64,000 nucleotides of DNA, taken from positions 1,054,001 to 1,118,000 of the forward strand of contig NZ_JAROCG010000001.1 of the NCBI RefSeq assembly GCF_030433645.1, read 5' to 3'. The notes beneath the pieces are model-generated. The model searched no databases. It saw only the letters and a list, made by a program, of their open reading frames with translations, and was not told the origin of the DNA. This DNA is from Arthrobacter burdickii. GTDB lineage: Bacteria > Actinomycetota > Actinomycetes > Actinomycetales > Micrococcaceae. The position numbers were made by a program, and so were the translations under genes. This document shows positions 16,556 to 24,115 of the stretch, piece by piece; position 1 is the first letter of the stretch; the number at the start of each line of letters is the position of its first letter.

Positions 16556-16918
16556 TCAGGCCGAGCCGGTCACCGTGCGCAAGGAGGCCCCGATGGGGGC
16601 GGCATCGTCAGTAGCGCGCCCGAGCGTGAGGCCGCGCAGGGTCGCCGAGATGTCCTCGAGGGACTGCTGTACCCAGGCGAAGGCCTCGTCGTCCATGGCG
16701 CGCTCACAGGGGTCGGGGATGCACGAGCGGTGCGCCAGCGCGAGGCGGGCGACGGTTCCCTCGAGTGAGTCGAGCAACCCCTCCGTCTCGGCAGCCAGGT
16801 GGTCGGCGAGTGCTCCGGCGCCCGGCGCATCGCGCCCGCCGGGCATCATGAGGAGCGTGGTCCTCGGCAGCCGGGAGGCCGCGGAGGGCGTGCTGACGGA
16901 CGGGCGCTGCGTGCTCAT
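16556..16918 (-). CDS. Hypothetical protein, 120 aa
   Basis: A soluble protein of 120 residues. The first 30 are Ser/Pro-rich; the rest is mainly helical and acidic (ADHLAAETEGLLDSLEGTVARLALAHRSCIPD...DEAFAWVQQSLEDISATLRGL), possibly a four-helix bundle. One Cys-Ile-Pro-Asp-Pro-Cys stretch stands out as a possible metal or disulfide site. No family recognised. AAGG lies about 12 nt upstream of the ATG. It converges with the UDG-like gene at a shared terminator. Confidence 0.6.
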   Translation of the reverse strand: MSTQRPSVSTPSAASRLPRTTLLMMPGGRDAPGAGALADHLAAETEGLLDSLEGTVARLALAHRSCIPDPCERAMDDEAFAWVQQSLEDISATLRGLTLGRATDDAAPIGASLRTVTGSA

Positions 16919-17156
16919 ATTGGTGAGACCTTTTCTAAGTCAAGAGGGCGCCCTGAAAGTCCCCACGGGCAGAAAACATTGACTGCAATAGTGTGCCACC
17001 GATTTCGCCCGTTCCTTGCGCTCCAGACGCAAGAATTCCGCAAGTTACCGATCGGTAGACCGATGCGGCCTCCGGGAGGTCCGCCCGCACCCACGCCGGC
17101 TCGTCGCCACGCCCCGGCGCCGGCCCGGGAAGCGCCCGACGGCGCGGTTCCCGCCG
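16919..17156. other. Gene-free stretch with a TACCGATCGGTA palindrome
   Basis: Roughly 240 bases without a supported gene. It holds a 12-bp perfect palindrome at 17046-17057 in a locally AT-richer part, followed by C/G-rich low-complexity DNA. The palindrome could be a TetR-type operator, but no TetR gene lies near. Nothing else recognised. Confidence 0.4.
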
Positions 17157-17366
17157 CTACTCCCCGTTCCGTCTGAGGTAGGTCGACCCGTCGGGGTTGC
17201 GCACCACCGTCCACTGCTGCAGTTCCTCCTGCCGGAGGCGCTGGGCCTCGTCGTCGCGGTAGACGATCGGCCCCGACGTCGTACCCCGCTGGGCGGGGCC
17301 GAAGAACATGCGCAGCTTTCCGGTGGCCGTCATGAAACGCGCGGACAGCGGATCCTTCTTGCTCAT
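17157..17366 (-). CDS. Hypothetical small protein, 69 aa
   Basis: Starts MSKKDPLSARFMTATGKLRMFFGPAQRG and ends YLRRNGE. The protein is basic and has a central acidic helix (YRDDEAQRLRQEELQQWTVVRN). An AGGAGAAGG ribosome site immediately before the ATG at 17366 supports it. Short proteins of this kind are frequent in Micrococcaceae, but I cannot name a family. It lies 47 bp downstream of the OhrR-type regulator on the same strand and may be co-transcribed. Confidence 0.7.
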   Translation of the reverse strand: MSKKDPLSARFMTATGKLRMFFGPAQRGTTSGPIVYRDDEAQRLRQEELQQWTVVRNPDGSTYLRRNGE

Positions 17367-17413
17367 GGGTAATCCTTCTCCTGGTGTCGTTCGTACGGTC
17401 GGGGTCGGGGGAG

Positions 17414-17881
17414 TCACGATGCGCGCCTCGAGGACGGCAACTCGGTTCCCGTCGCCCGGATGATGGCGTGCATGGCGTCGTTGAGGATCTCGACCTGCTC
17501 GCGGGTCAGTCCAAGCCGTTCCATCATGGTCACCGGGACCTGGCGTGCATCGGCGCGGAGCTCCCGGCCCGCTGCGGTGAGTTCGACGGCAAGGGCGCGC
17601 TCGTTGCCGGCAACCCGGGTGCGGGTCACCAGTCCCAGCGTCTCCAGTCGCTTGAGCATCGGGGAGAGGGTCGCGGACTCCATGGCGAGCGCCTGGCTGA
17701 TGTTCCGCACCGTGCGCGGGCTCTCCTCCCACAGGGCGAGCATCACGAGGTACTGCGGATGGGTGAGGTTGAGCTTCTCGAGGACCGGCCGGTAGGCGCC
17801 GACCACGCTGCGGGATGCCACGGACAGTGCGAAGCATAGTTGGCGCTCGAGCAGGAGATCGTCGTCGGTTCTGGTATCCAT
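17414..17881 (-). CDS. ohrR: OhrR-type MarR-family redox regulator
   Basis: A 155-aa winged-helix protein. It carries the OhrR hallmarks: the peroxide-sensing cysteine at residue 16 in ERQLCFALSVASR, the motif LTHPQYLVMLALWEE with the tyrosine that contacts the sensor cysteine, and the helix-turn-helix TVRNISQALAMESATLSPMLKRLETLGLV. OhrR represses organic-hydroperoxide resistance genes until its Cys is oxidised. No ohr gene is adjacent. It is divergent from an MFS exporter at 18035, with an inverted repeat CTAATTGTTAG between them, so that exporter may be the target. Family assignment is firm; target is inferred. Confidence 0.85.
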   Translation of the reverse strand: MDTRTDDDLLLERQLCFALSVASRSVVGAYRPVLEKLNLTHPQYLVMLALWEESPRTVRNISQALAMESATLSPMLKRLETLGLVTRTRVAGNERALAVELTAAGRELRADARQVPVTMMERLGLTREQVEILNDAMHAIIRATGTELPSSRRAS

Positions 17882-17912
17882 GGGACCCCTTCCGTGGACG
17901 AAGGTTTGCGTG

Positions 17913-17923
17913 CTAATTGTTAG
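17913..17923. promoter_or_regulatory. Inverted repeat CTAATTGTTAG between ohrR and MFS gene
   Basis: CTAA-TTG-TTAG, an 11-bp dyad 32 bp upstream of the ohrR start and 110 bp upstream of the MFS gene. Its AT-rich character fits MarR/OhrR operators. Binding by the adjacent OhrR-type protein is inferred. Confidence 0.55.
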
Positions 17924-18034
17924 GGTACTACCTGTTGTTACCGGCCTGCACATCGGCCCCCGTCGGCGGTTCCGGCACGGGTGCTCCCGCGGGCGTTGCT
18001 GCCCGCCGGCCCGGTTCATCTGGCATCCTGAGTC

Positions 18035-19291
18035 ATGCCTTCGCCTGCGCCGCCCCTCGGGGGTCCGTTCTGGACGCTCCTCGGGTCCTCCGCGCTGTCC
18101 AACCTCGCCGATGGCGCCCTCAAGGTGGCTCTTCCCCTCATGGCGGTCGCCCTGACCACCTCGCCTGTCCTCGTCAGTGGATTGGGCGTGGCATTGAGCC
18201 TGCCATGGCTCCTGTTCGCCCTGCCCTCCGGTGCCCTGTCCGACCGGCTGGACCGACGCCGCGCGATGGCCTCGGCCAACGCCGTCCGCGCCTGCGCCCT
18301 CCTGCTGCTGGCCGGAGCAGCGCTGGGCGGGGGCATGTCGATCTGGCTGCTGTATGCGGTCGGGTTCGTCATCGGCACGGCGGAGACGCTGTACGACACG
18401 TCCGCGCAGTCGATCCTTCCGCAGCTCATTCAGCGGGATCAGCTTCCGCGGGCCAACGGCCGCCTGTTCGCGGTCGAACTGACGGCCGGCCAGTTCATCG
18501 GGCCCCCGCTGGGCGGAGCACTCGTCGCCCTGGGAGCGGCGCTGGCCGCAGGGGGTGCGGCGGCACTCTGGCTGTGTGCCGCGGGCGCCCTGCTGCTGCT
18601 GCCGGGGTCCTACCGCACGCCCCGAACAGGCACCACGAGCATGCGGGCAGAGGTCGCCGAGGGGCTGCGGTTCCTCTGGGCCTCCCGGGTGCTCCGGGTA
18701 CTCGCCCTCATGGTCGGTGTGTTCAACTTCGCCTCCAGTGCGGCGTTCGCGGTCTTCGTCCTCCACGCCGTGGGGCCGTCATCGGTCCTGAAGCTGTCGG
18801 AGGTCGGCTACGCCGTCCTGCTCGCCATGCTGGCCGTGGGAAGCGTGGCCGGTGCCCTGGTCGCCGACAGGATCCAGGAGGTCCTCGGCCGGTCGCGATC
18901 CTTCGCCCTGGCCATTCCGGCCTCGGCCCTGATGGTTCTGGTTCCTGTGCTGACGGACAGCCCCGTGCTGATCGGGGCTGCCTATGTGCTCGGCGGCCTC
19001 GCGATCGCGGTGTGGAACGTCATCTCGGTGTCCCTGCGCCAGCGCATCACCCCGGACCGGCTGCTGGGCCGGGTGAACAGTGGCTTCCGGCTGATGGCCT
19101 GGGGCACCATGCCGCTGGGCGCAGGAGCCGGGGGCCTGCTGGCGGATGCTCTGGGCATCGAGGCGGTCTTCGTTCTCATGGGCGTGCTGACGTTGTTCCT
19201 CCTCGTGGGGCTCCTGGTCCTGACGGACACGAACATCGATGCCGCGGAGCGTGGCACGGACGACTCGGCGGGATTTCCCGCGGAGAGCTGA
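18035..19291 (+). CDS. MFS transporter, probable drug/metabolite exporter
   Basis: A 418-aa 12-helix protein of the DHA3/MefA-type class: FWTLLGSSALSNLADGALKVALPLMAV, then motif-A-like GALSDRLDRRRAMASAN, and VLGRSRSFALAIP. It lies divergent from the OhrR-type regulator. A 15-bp tandem duplication (19279-19308) overlaps its last codons and stop, so the C-terminus may be slightly variable. Exported compound unknown. Confidence 0.88.
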   Translation: MPSPAPPLGGPFWTLLGSSALSNLADGALKVALPLMAVALTTSPVLVSGLGVALSLPWLLFALPSGALSDRLDRRRAMASANAVRACALLLLAGAALGGGMSIWLLYAVGFVIGTAETLYDTSAQSILPQLIQRDQLPRANGRLFAVELTAGQFIGPPLGGALVALGAALAAGGAAALWLCAAGALLLLPGSYRTPRTGTTSMRAEVAEGLRFLWASRVLRVLALMVGVFNFASSAAFAVFVLHAVGPSSVLKLSEVGYAVLLAMLAVGSVAGALVADRIQEVLGRSRSFALAIPASALMVLVPVLTDSPVLIGAAYVLGGLAIAVWNVISVSLRQRITPDRLLGRVNSGFRLMAWGTMPLGAGAGGLLADALGIEAVFVLMGVLTLFLLVGLLVLTDTNIDAAERGTDDSAGFPAES

Positions 19292-19314
19292 GCCGCGGAG
19301 AGCTGAGCCGCGGA
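19279..19314. repeat. 15-bp tandem repeat at the end of the MFS gene
   Basis: Two perfect 15-base units (19279-19293, 19294-19308) plus six bases of a third. The first unit contains the MFS stop codon, so the second lies outside the gene. Confidence 0.85.
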
Positions 19315-19387
19315 CGGGTGCTCAGAGGTCCGGAAATGTCGGTGCGGGCCGATATGTTGGGTGCAAAGCCGCCACTCGAAAGGTCGC

Positions 19388-20455
19388 ATGCTCCAGGCCA
19401 GCAAGCTGCTCCAGATCAGCCGTATCTACGTCGAGCCGGCCGCGGCCGAGCTGCCCAGGGGCAAGGAGATCCTCGCGCGCTGGCCGGAGGCCGACGTCGT
19501 GGAGGTCGCGAGCCACTGGCGGATCCCCGAACTCAGCGGCGATGAGGCGAACGTCCGCCGGTGGGCGCGGATCAAGACCGAAGCCCTCGTCGTCGGCGTC
19601 AAGAAGTCCCTGACAGCCAAGCCCAACGGCAGGTCGGCGGACTTCATCGCACCCTCGACGGCGAACGGCTGCGCGATGGCCTGCGCCTACTGCTACGTCC
19701 CGCGCCACAAGGGCTACAGCAACCCGATCACGGTCTTCGCGAACATCGACCAGATCAGCGGCTACCTCGAACGGCACGTCGCCCGGCAGGGCATGAAACT
19801 GGAACCCAATCAGTGCGATGACCATGCGTGGGTCTACGACATCGGGGAGAACAGCGACTGCTCCGTGGACGCGCTCGTCAGCGACAACGTGCGGGACCTC
19901 GTCGACCTCTACCGCGAGCTCCCCACCGCCAAGCTCTCCTTCGCCACCAAGTACGTGAACCGGGAGATGTTGTCGTGGGACCCGCAGGGACGCACGCGCA
20001 TCCGGTTCTCGCTCATGCCCGAGAGGCTCGCCCGCACGGTGGACGTGCGCACCACTCCCGTCGCCGAGCGGATCGCCGCCATCAACGACTTCGTGGACGC
20101 GGGGTACGAGGTGCACGTCAACTTCTCGCCGGTGATCATCACACCCGGCTGGCAGGAGGACTGGCGCGAACTCTTCCGGCAGCTGGATGCCGCGCTCTCG
20201 CCGGCCGCGAAGCAGCAGCTCGCGGCGGAGGTCATCTTCCTGACGCACAACCAGCAGTTGCACGAGATCAACCTGGGCTGGCACCCACAAGCCGAGGAGA
20301 TTCTGTGGCGGCCGGACCTCCAGGAGACCAAACGGTCGCAGAATGGTTTCACCAACGTGCGGTACATCGCCTATGAGAAGCGGGGCTACCTCGATGAGTT
20401 CCTCCGCCTGGCCGGGGCCGAACTGCCCTACTGCCGGATCCGCTATGCGTTCTAG
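19388..20455 (+). CDS. Spore-photoproduct-lyase-family radical SAM protein
   Basis: A 355-aa radical SAM enzyme of the SplB family. The iron-sulfur cluster motif CxxxCxxC is at Cys95, Cys99 and Cys102 (NGCAMACAYCYVPRHKG), and later parts (KLSFATKYVNREML; RIRFSLMPERLARTVDVRTTPVAERIAAI; VHVNFSPVIITPGW) follow the SplB barrel. SplB repairs the spore photoproduct (a thymine dimer) in UV-treated spores. In Bacillus a cysteine (C141) returns the hydrogen atom; here the matching place reads IGENSDC, with Glu154 instead and a Cys four residues later. A different reaction or altered chemistry is possible. The ATG at 19388 follows AAAGG. The next gene starts 12 bp downstream. Confidence 0.85.
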   Translation: MLQASKLLQISRIYVEPAAAELPRGKEILARWPEADVVEVASHWRIPELSGDEANVRRWARIKTEALVVGVKKSLTAKPNGRSADFIAPSTANGCAMACAYCYVPRHKGYSNPITVFANIDQISGYLERHVARQGMKLEPNQCDDHAWVYDIGENSDCSVDALVSDNVRDLVDLYRELPTAKLSFATKYVNREMLSWDPQGRTRIRFSLMPERLARTVDVRTTPVAERIAAINDFVDAGYEVHVNFSPVIITPGWQEDWRELFRQLDAALSPAAKQQLAAEVIFLTHNQQLHEINLGWHPQAEEILWRPDLQETKRSQNGFTNVRYIAYEKRGYLDEFLRLAGAELPYCRIRYAF

Positions 20456-20467
20456 GGCGCAGTCCGC

Positions 20468-21217
20468 GTGACAAGCGGCCACCAGCCGGACCCCGCCCGG
20501 TACCTCGCACCCGCACTGCCGCGTCCCGTGATCATGGACCAGCGCTGGGTGGACGCGGTGTTCCTGCATTGGCGGATCGCCCCCGAGGTGGCAGCACCCT
20601 ACCTGCCCCCGGGAGTGGTGCCCGATGAGGTGGACGGGTCGTCCTGGGTGGGGCTGATCGGCTTCCGCATGGTCGGAGCCGGACTGGGCAGGGGCCTGCC
20701 CGTCCGGTACTTCGGGTCCTTTCCGGAGATCAACGTCCGGCTCTACTCGCGGGGACCCGACGGCACGCGCGGCGTCGTCTTCGTGACCCTCGACGCGTCG
20801 CGCCTCGCCGTCGTGCTCGCCGCGCGCGTGGGCGGGATCCCGTACGTGTGGTCGAGGTGCTCCCCGATCCAGCGCGGGGAAGGCGCGCGGCGCGAGTACG
20901 GGTACGACGTCGTCCGGTACCGCAGGCAAGCCACGTCCCGCTTCGCGGTCCGGCCGGATGCGGACCGGACAGCGGAGGACGCCCTGTCGCTGGAGCTGAC
21001 CGCGCGCTTCGGGCTGCACAGCGCCCTTGCGGGGAGGACCCTCTACATCCCCAACACCCACACGCCCTGGCCCTTGCACCCGGCGACGCTGACGGAGTTC
21101 GACGACGGGCTGCTGGGCGCAGCCGGATTCCGGATCGAAGGCCCACCGGAGTCGGTCCTGTTCTCACCCGGCGTGCAGACGCAGTTCGGGCGGCCGGGCG
21201 TGGTCCACCGGGCGTGA
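20468..21217 (+). CDS. DUF2071 (YqjF-like) family protein
   Basis: A 249-aa protein that reads MTSGHQPDPARYLAPALPRPVIMDQRWVDAVFLHWRIAPEVAAPYLPPG, then GLIGFRMVGAGLGRGLPVRYFGSFPEINVRLYSRGPDGTRGVVFVTLDASRLAVVLAAR. This strand-rich pattern is that of the DUF2071/YqjF family, structurally related to acetoacetate decarboxylase. Biochemical role unknown. GTG start at 20468, only 12 bp after the SplB-like stop and without a good ribosome site, so the two genes are probably co-transcribed. Confidence 0.85.
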   Translation: MTSGHQPDPARYLAPALPRPVIMDQRWVDAVFLHWRIAPEVAAPYLPPGVVPDEVDGSSWVGLIGFRMVGAGLGRGLPVRYFGSFPEINVRLYSRGPDGTRGVVFVTLDASRLAVVLAARVGGIPYVWSRCSPIQRGEGARREYGYDVVRYRRQATSRFAVRPDADRTAEDALSLELTARFGLHSALAGRTLYIPNTHTPWPLHPATLTEFDDGLLGAAGFRIEGPPESVLFSPGVQTQFGRPGVVHRA

Positions 21218-21392
21218 GGGGCGGCGTCGGGGCGCCGTTCAGTCCCGGCGTCGACATCCGGCGTGGAAATCCGGGGTTGAGGGCGGCGTCGAGCGCCGGC
21301 GCCCCGCGCCGTTCGCAGCGCGTGCCGCCTGCGAAGAACCTGTCGCCGAATGCGGACACGGATCGTCCTCGTGCGGGTCTATCGTCGGTTCC

Positions 21393-21749
21393 ATGGCTAT
21401 CGCACGATTCCCCAGCACCGTCCTCGACTGCCCCGATCCGGCCGTCCTCGCAGCGTTCTACGGCGCGCTGCTGGACTGGACCGCCGACGTGTCGGAGGAC
21501 TGGGCCGAGATCCGGGCCGACTACGGCCAGTCGATCTGCTTCCAGAAGGTCGAGCCCTATCCGCCGCCGAAGTGGCCGTCGACGGACAAACCCCAGCAGG
21601 CACACCTCGACGTGGTGGTCGATGACCTCGACGAGGCCGAGGCCGCGGTGATCGCCCTCGGCGCAGTTCGGCACGAGTTCCAGCCCGGGTCGACCTTCCG
21701 CGTGTTCCTCGACCCGGCGGGCCACCCGTTCTGCCTCTGCGCGGACTGA
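21393..21749 (+). CDS. VOC-family (glyoxalase-fold) protein
   Basis: A 118-aa single-domain vicinal-oxygen-chelate protein. The start (MAIARFPSTVLDCPDPAVLAAFYGALLDW) and the end (HLDVVVDDLDEAEAAVIALGAVRH... FRVFLDPAGHPFCLC) are the usual two halves of the fold, with His and Glu-like metal ligands. Roles range from glyoxalase to antibiotic resistance and cannot be fixed. TATCGT at 21380-21385 ends 7 nt before the ATG with no ribosome site, so it is a likely leaderless gene. It converges on an SDR gene. Confidence 0.85.
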   Translation: MAIARFPSTVLDCPDPAVLAAFYGALLDWTADVSEDWAEIRADYGQSICFQKVEPYPPPKWPSTDKPQQAHLDVVVDDLDEAEAAVIALGAVRHEFQPGSTFRVFLDPAGHPFCLCAD

Positions 21750-21771
21750 CGCAGCGAACCTGCACGGGGTA

Positions 21772-22470
21772 TCACCCCAGCGCGATACCCGAGGGCCGGA
21801 TGCTGAGCGACTCGACGGCCGCTTCCCGAGTCGCGTCGACGGCGAGCCGCACGCCCTTCGCCACCTGGTCCGGGCGGATCCAGGCCTCGGGCCGGTAGTC
21901 CCTGCCCTCCCAGGCATGCAGTTCCTCCTGCATGTCCGTGGCCACCCTGCCGGGGTGGATGGAGCTGACCCTCACGCCGTTCGGCCGCTCCTCCTCCCGC
22001 AGCGCGTCGGTGAAGGCCCGCAGTGCGAATTTGGTGCCGCTGTACACCGCCGAGCCTGCCCCGGAGGTGTAGCCCGAGCCGCTGTTGATGGCGATGACCT
22101 GGCCGCCCGCCGCGCGCAGCGCCGGCAGCAGGGCGCGCGTGAGGGACGCGACGGCGAAGACGTTGACCTCGAAGCTCTCGCGCCACGCGTCGTCGGACAG
22201 CTCCGCGATCGCGCCCATCCGCAGGACGCCGGCCGAGTGGATCAGGACGTCCAGGCGGGGGATGCCCGCGACCGCCGCGGCGACCTGTCCGGCGTCGCGC
22301 AGTTCAGCCGCGAACGGCTCCGCGGACGGGAACGACGACGAGAGGTGCGCCAGGGCGGTCAGGTCGCGACCGCCGAGCAGCAGATGGTGTGTCGGGGCCA
22401 GCTCGTCGGCGATGGCGCGGCCGATGCCGCGGGACGCGCCGGTGATGAGGGCGACAGGGTTCGGAGACAT
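21772..22470 (-). CDS. Short-chain dehydrogenase/reductase
   Basis: A 232-aa classical SDR. The N-terminal cofactor motif is ALITGASRGIGRAIADEL; the catalytic pieces are INSGSGYTSGAG (Ser) and YSGTKFALRAFTDALREE (Tyr-x3-Lys), and HSAGVLRMG replaces NNAG. Cofactor specificity and substrate cannot be read. It is a single gene converging on the VOC gene. Confidence 0.88.
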   Translation of the reverse strand: MSPNPVALITGASRGIGRAIADELAPTHHLLLGGRDLTALAHLSSSFPSAEPFAAELRDAGQVAAAVAGIPRLDVLIHSAGVLRMGAIAELSDDAWRESFEVNVFAVASLTRALLPALRAAGGQVIAINSGSGYTSGAGSAVYSGTKFALRAFTDALREEERPNGVRVSSIHPGRVATDMQEELHAWEGRDYRPEAWIRPDQVAKGVRLAVDATREAAVESLSIRPSGIALG

Positions 22471-22622
22471 GGCTTCACCCTAGCAACGCGCCCCCATCAT
22501 CCGGGGGCCGGAAGACCCGGGCCGGGTCGCTGCCGTTGACACCGCGGGAATGCTCACGGACACTTCCAACAACAAAGGTTTACCGAGGGACAACATCTCT
22601 TCCTGGCACGAAAGGCCCGATC

Positions 22623-23033
22623 ATGACTAGTACAGATCTGACCGAGGAGGACGTGATGCGGGCGGCCGCCGTCCTCGTCGATGCTTTCCGGGCCACCGAC
22701 ACCCGCGCGTATTTCGACTGCTTCGCCGAGGATGCGACCTTCGTCTTCCACACCGAGGACAGCAGGCTCGACTCCCGAGGCGCCTACGAGCAGTTGTGGG
22801 CGGAGTGGCTCGCCGGGGGCTGGCGCGTGACCGGCTGCTCGAGCAGCAACCCCAGGGTGCAGCTGCTCGGGGACGTCGCGATCTTCACCCACGACGTCCG
22901 CACGACCACCTCGACCGCGGGCGCGCCGGAGACCACGCACGAGCGCGAGACCATCGTCTTCCACCGCTCCGGCGGTGCCGTCCGGGCGGTCCACGAACAC
23001 CTCAGCCCTGTTCCCGAGGACGGCCGGGAGTAA
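22623..23033 (+). CDS. SnoaL/NTF2-like fold protein
   Basis: A 136-aa protein of the nuclear-transport-factor-2-like class (DUF4440-type): an N-terminal helix VLVDAFRATDTRAYFDCFAEDATFVFHTED followed by RVQLLGDVAIFTHDVRTTT and ERETIVFHRSGGAVRAVHEHLSP. The conserved HEHLSP-type end suggests ligand or metal binding. Function unknown. An AAAGG site lies before the ATG. A strong hairpin at 23122-23157 ends the transcript. Confidence 0.8.
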   Translation: MTSTDLTEEDVMRAAAVLVDAFRATDTRAYFDCFAEDATFVFHTEDSRLDSRGAYEQLWAEWLAGGWRVTGCSSSNPRVQLLGDVAIFTHDVRTTTSTAGAPETTHERETIVFHRSGGAVRAVHEHLSPVPEDGRE

Positions 23034-23121
23034 GCGCGCGGCGCCTGTCGATCCATCCCGGCTCGTGGTTGCCGACGCCTGCAGCTCCCGTGGACCCGCC
23101 CGTATACCGGAGGTTCGAGCA

Positions 23122-23157
23122 CGGACGCCCGCCCTTCCAGGGAAGGGCGGGCGTCCG
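23122..23157. terminator. Bidirectional terminator hairpin
   Basis: A 17-base perfect inverted repeat (23122-23138 with 23141-23157) sits between the convergent NTF2-like and aldo/keto reductase genes. The stem is almost entirely G/C. Confidence 0.88.
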
Positions 23158-23177
23158 GAGTGTCTCGAGTGGGTGGG

Positions 23178-24041
23178 CTAACGGGTGCCGGACAGTGTCG
23201 CGAGCTCGTCGGCCGAGAGTTCGAGCTCCGCAGCCTGGACCGAGTCGCGGATGCTCTCGGGGCGTGAGGCCCCGGGGATGGGGATGACCGTCGGCGCCAG
23301 GGCGAGTTCCCAGGCCAGGCACACCTGCTGGGGGCTGACCCCATGCCGGTCGGCGATCTCCTGGAACGGCGTGAACTGCTCGCCGAGTCCGCCGGCCTTC
23401 TTGATGCCTCCGAGCGGGCTCCACGGCAGGAAAGCGATGCCGTTCTCGCCGCAGTACCTGAGCTCGTCCTCACTGGAGCGGAAGGCGGGCGAAAACTGGT
23501 TCTGCACCGACACGAGCCGTCCGCCGAGGATCTCGTTCGAGAGCTTGATCTGGTCCACGGTGGCGTTCGAGATGCCCGCCATGCGGATCACGCCCTCGTC
23601 GAGCAGGTCCTTCACAGCACCCACGGAGTCCTCGTAGGGGACCTCCGGGTCCGGTCGGTGGAACTGGTACAGGCCGATCGCGTCGACACCGAGCCGCTTG
23701 AGCGAGGCCTTCGCGGCCTCCTTGAGGTAGTCGGGACGGCCGTTCAGCGTCCACGATCCGTCGCCGGGGCGCAGGTGGCCACCCTTGGTCGCGACCAGCA
23801 CGGACGAGCTGTCCGCGCCGTAGGTCGCCAGGGCCTTCGCGATGAGCAACTCGTTGTGGCCCACCTCATTCGCGTCGCGGTGGTACGAGTCCGCGGTGTC
23901 GATCAGGGTGACGCCGGCGTCCAGCGCTGCGTGGATGGTGCGGATGGAGCGGTCCTCATCGGGGCGTCCCTCGATGGACATGGGCATGCCGCCCAGTCCG
24001 AGAGCGCTGACCGGGGTACCGCCGAGCGTGCGTTGCTGCAT
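23178..24041 (-). CDS. Aldo/keto reductase
   Basis: A 287-aa NADPH-dependent TIM-barrel reductase. Catalytic tetrad pieces are visible: DTADSYHRDANEVGHNELLIAKAL (Asp and Tyr), ATKGG (Lys) and IGLYQFHRPDP (His). The cofactor end is PIPGASRPESIRDSVQAAELELSADELATL. An in-frame longer reading from 24245 exists, but the ATG at 24041 begins the conserved sequence after a GAGGAG. Substrate unknown. Confidence 0.92.
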   Translation of the reverse strand: MQQRTLGGTPVSALGLGGMPMSIEGRPDEDRSIRTIHAALDAGVTLIDTADSYHRDANEVGHNELLIAKALATYGADSSSVLVATKGGHLRPGDGSWTLNGRPDYLKEAAKASLKRLGVDAIGLYQFHRPDPEVPYEDSVGAVKDLLDEGVIRMAGISNATVDQIKLSNEILGGRLVSVQNQFSPAFRSSEDELRYCGENGIAFLPWSPLGGIKKAGGLGEQFTPFQEIADRHGVSPQQVCLAWELALAPTVIPIPGASRPESIRDSVQAAELELSADELATLSGTR

Positions 24042-24115
24042 TGTCGTTCTCCTCTGAATAGACGTGCAGTCGCCATGGTAAGCACGAACTCGGATTTGGT
24101 GCCATCGACAACAAA

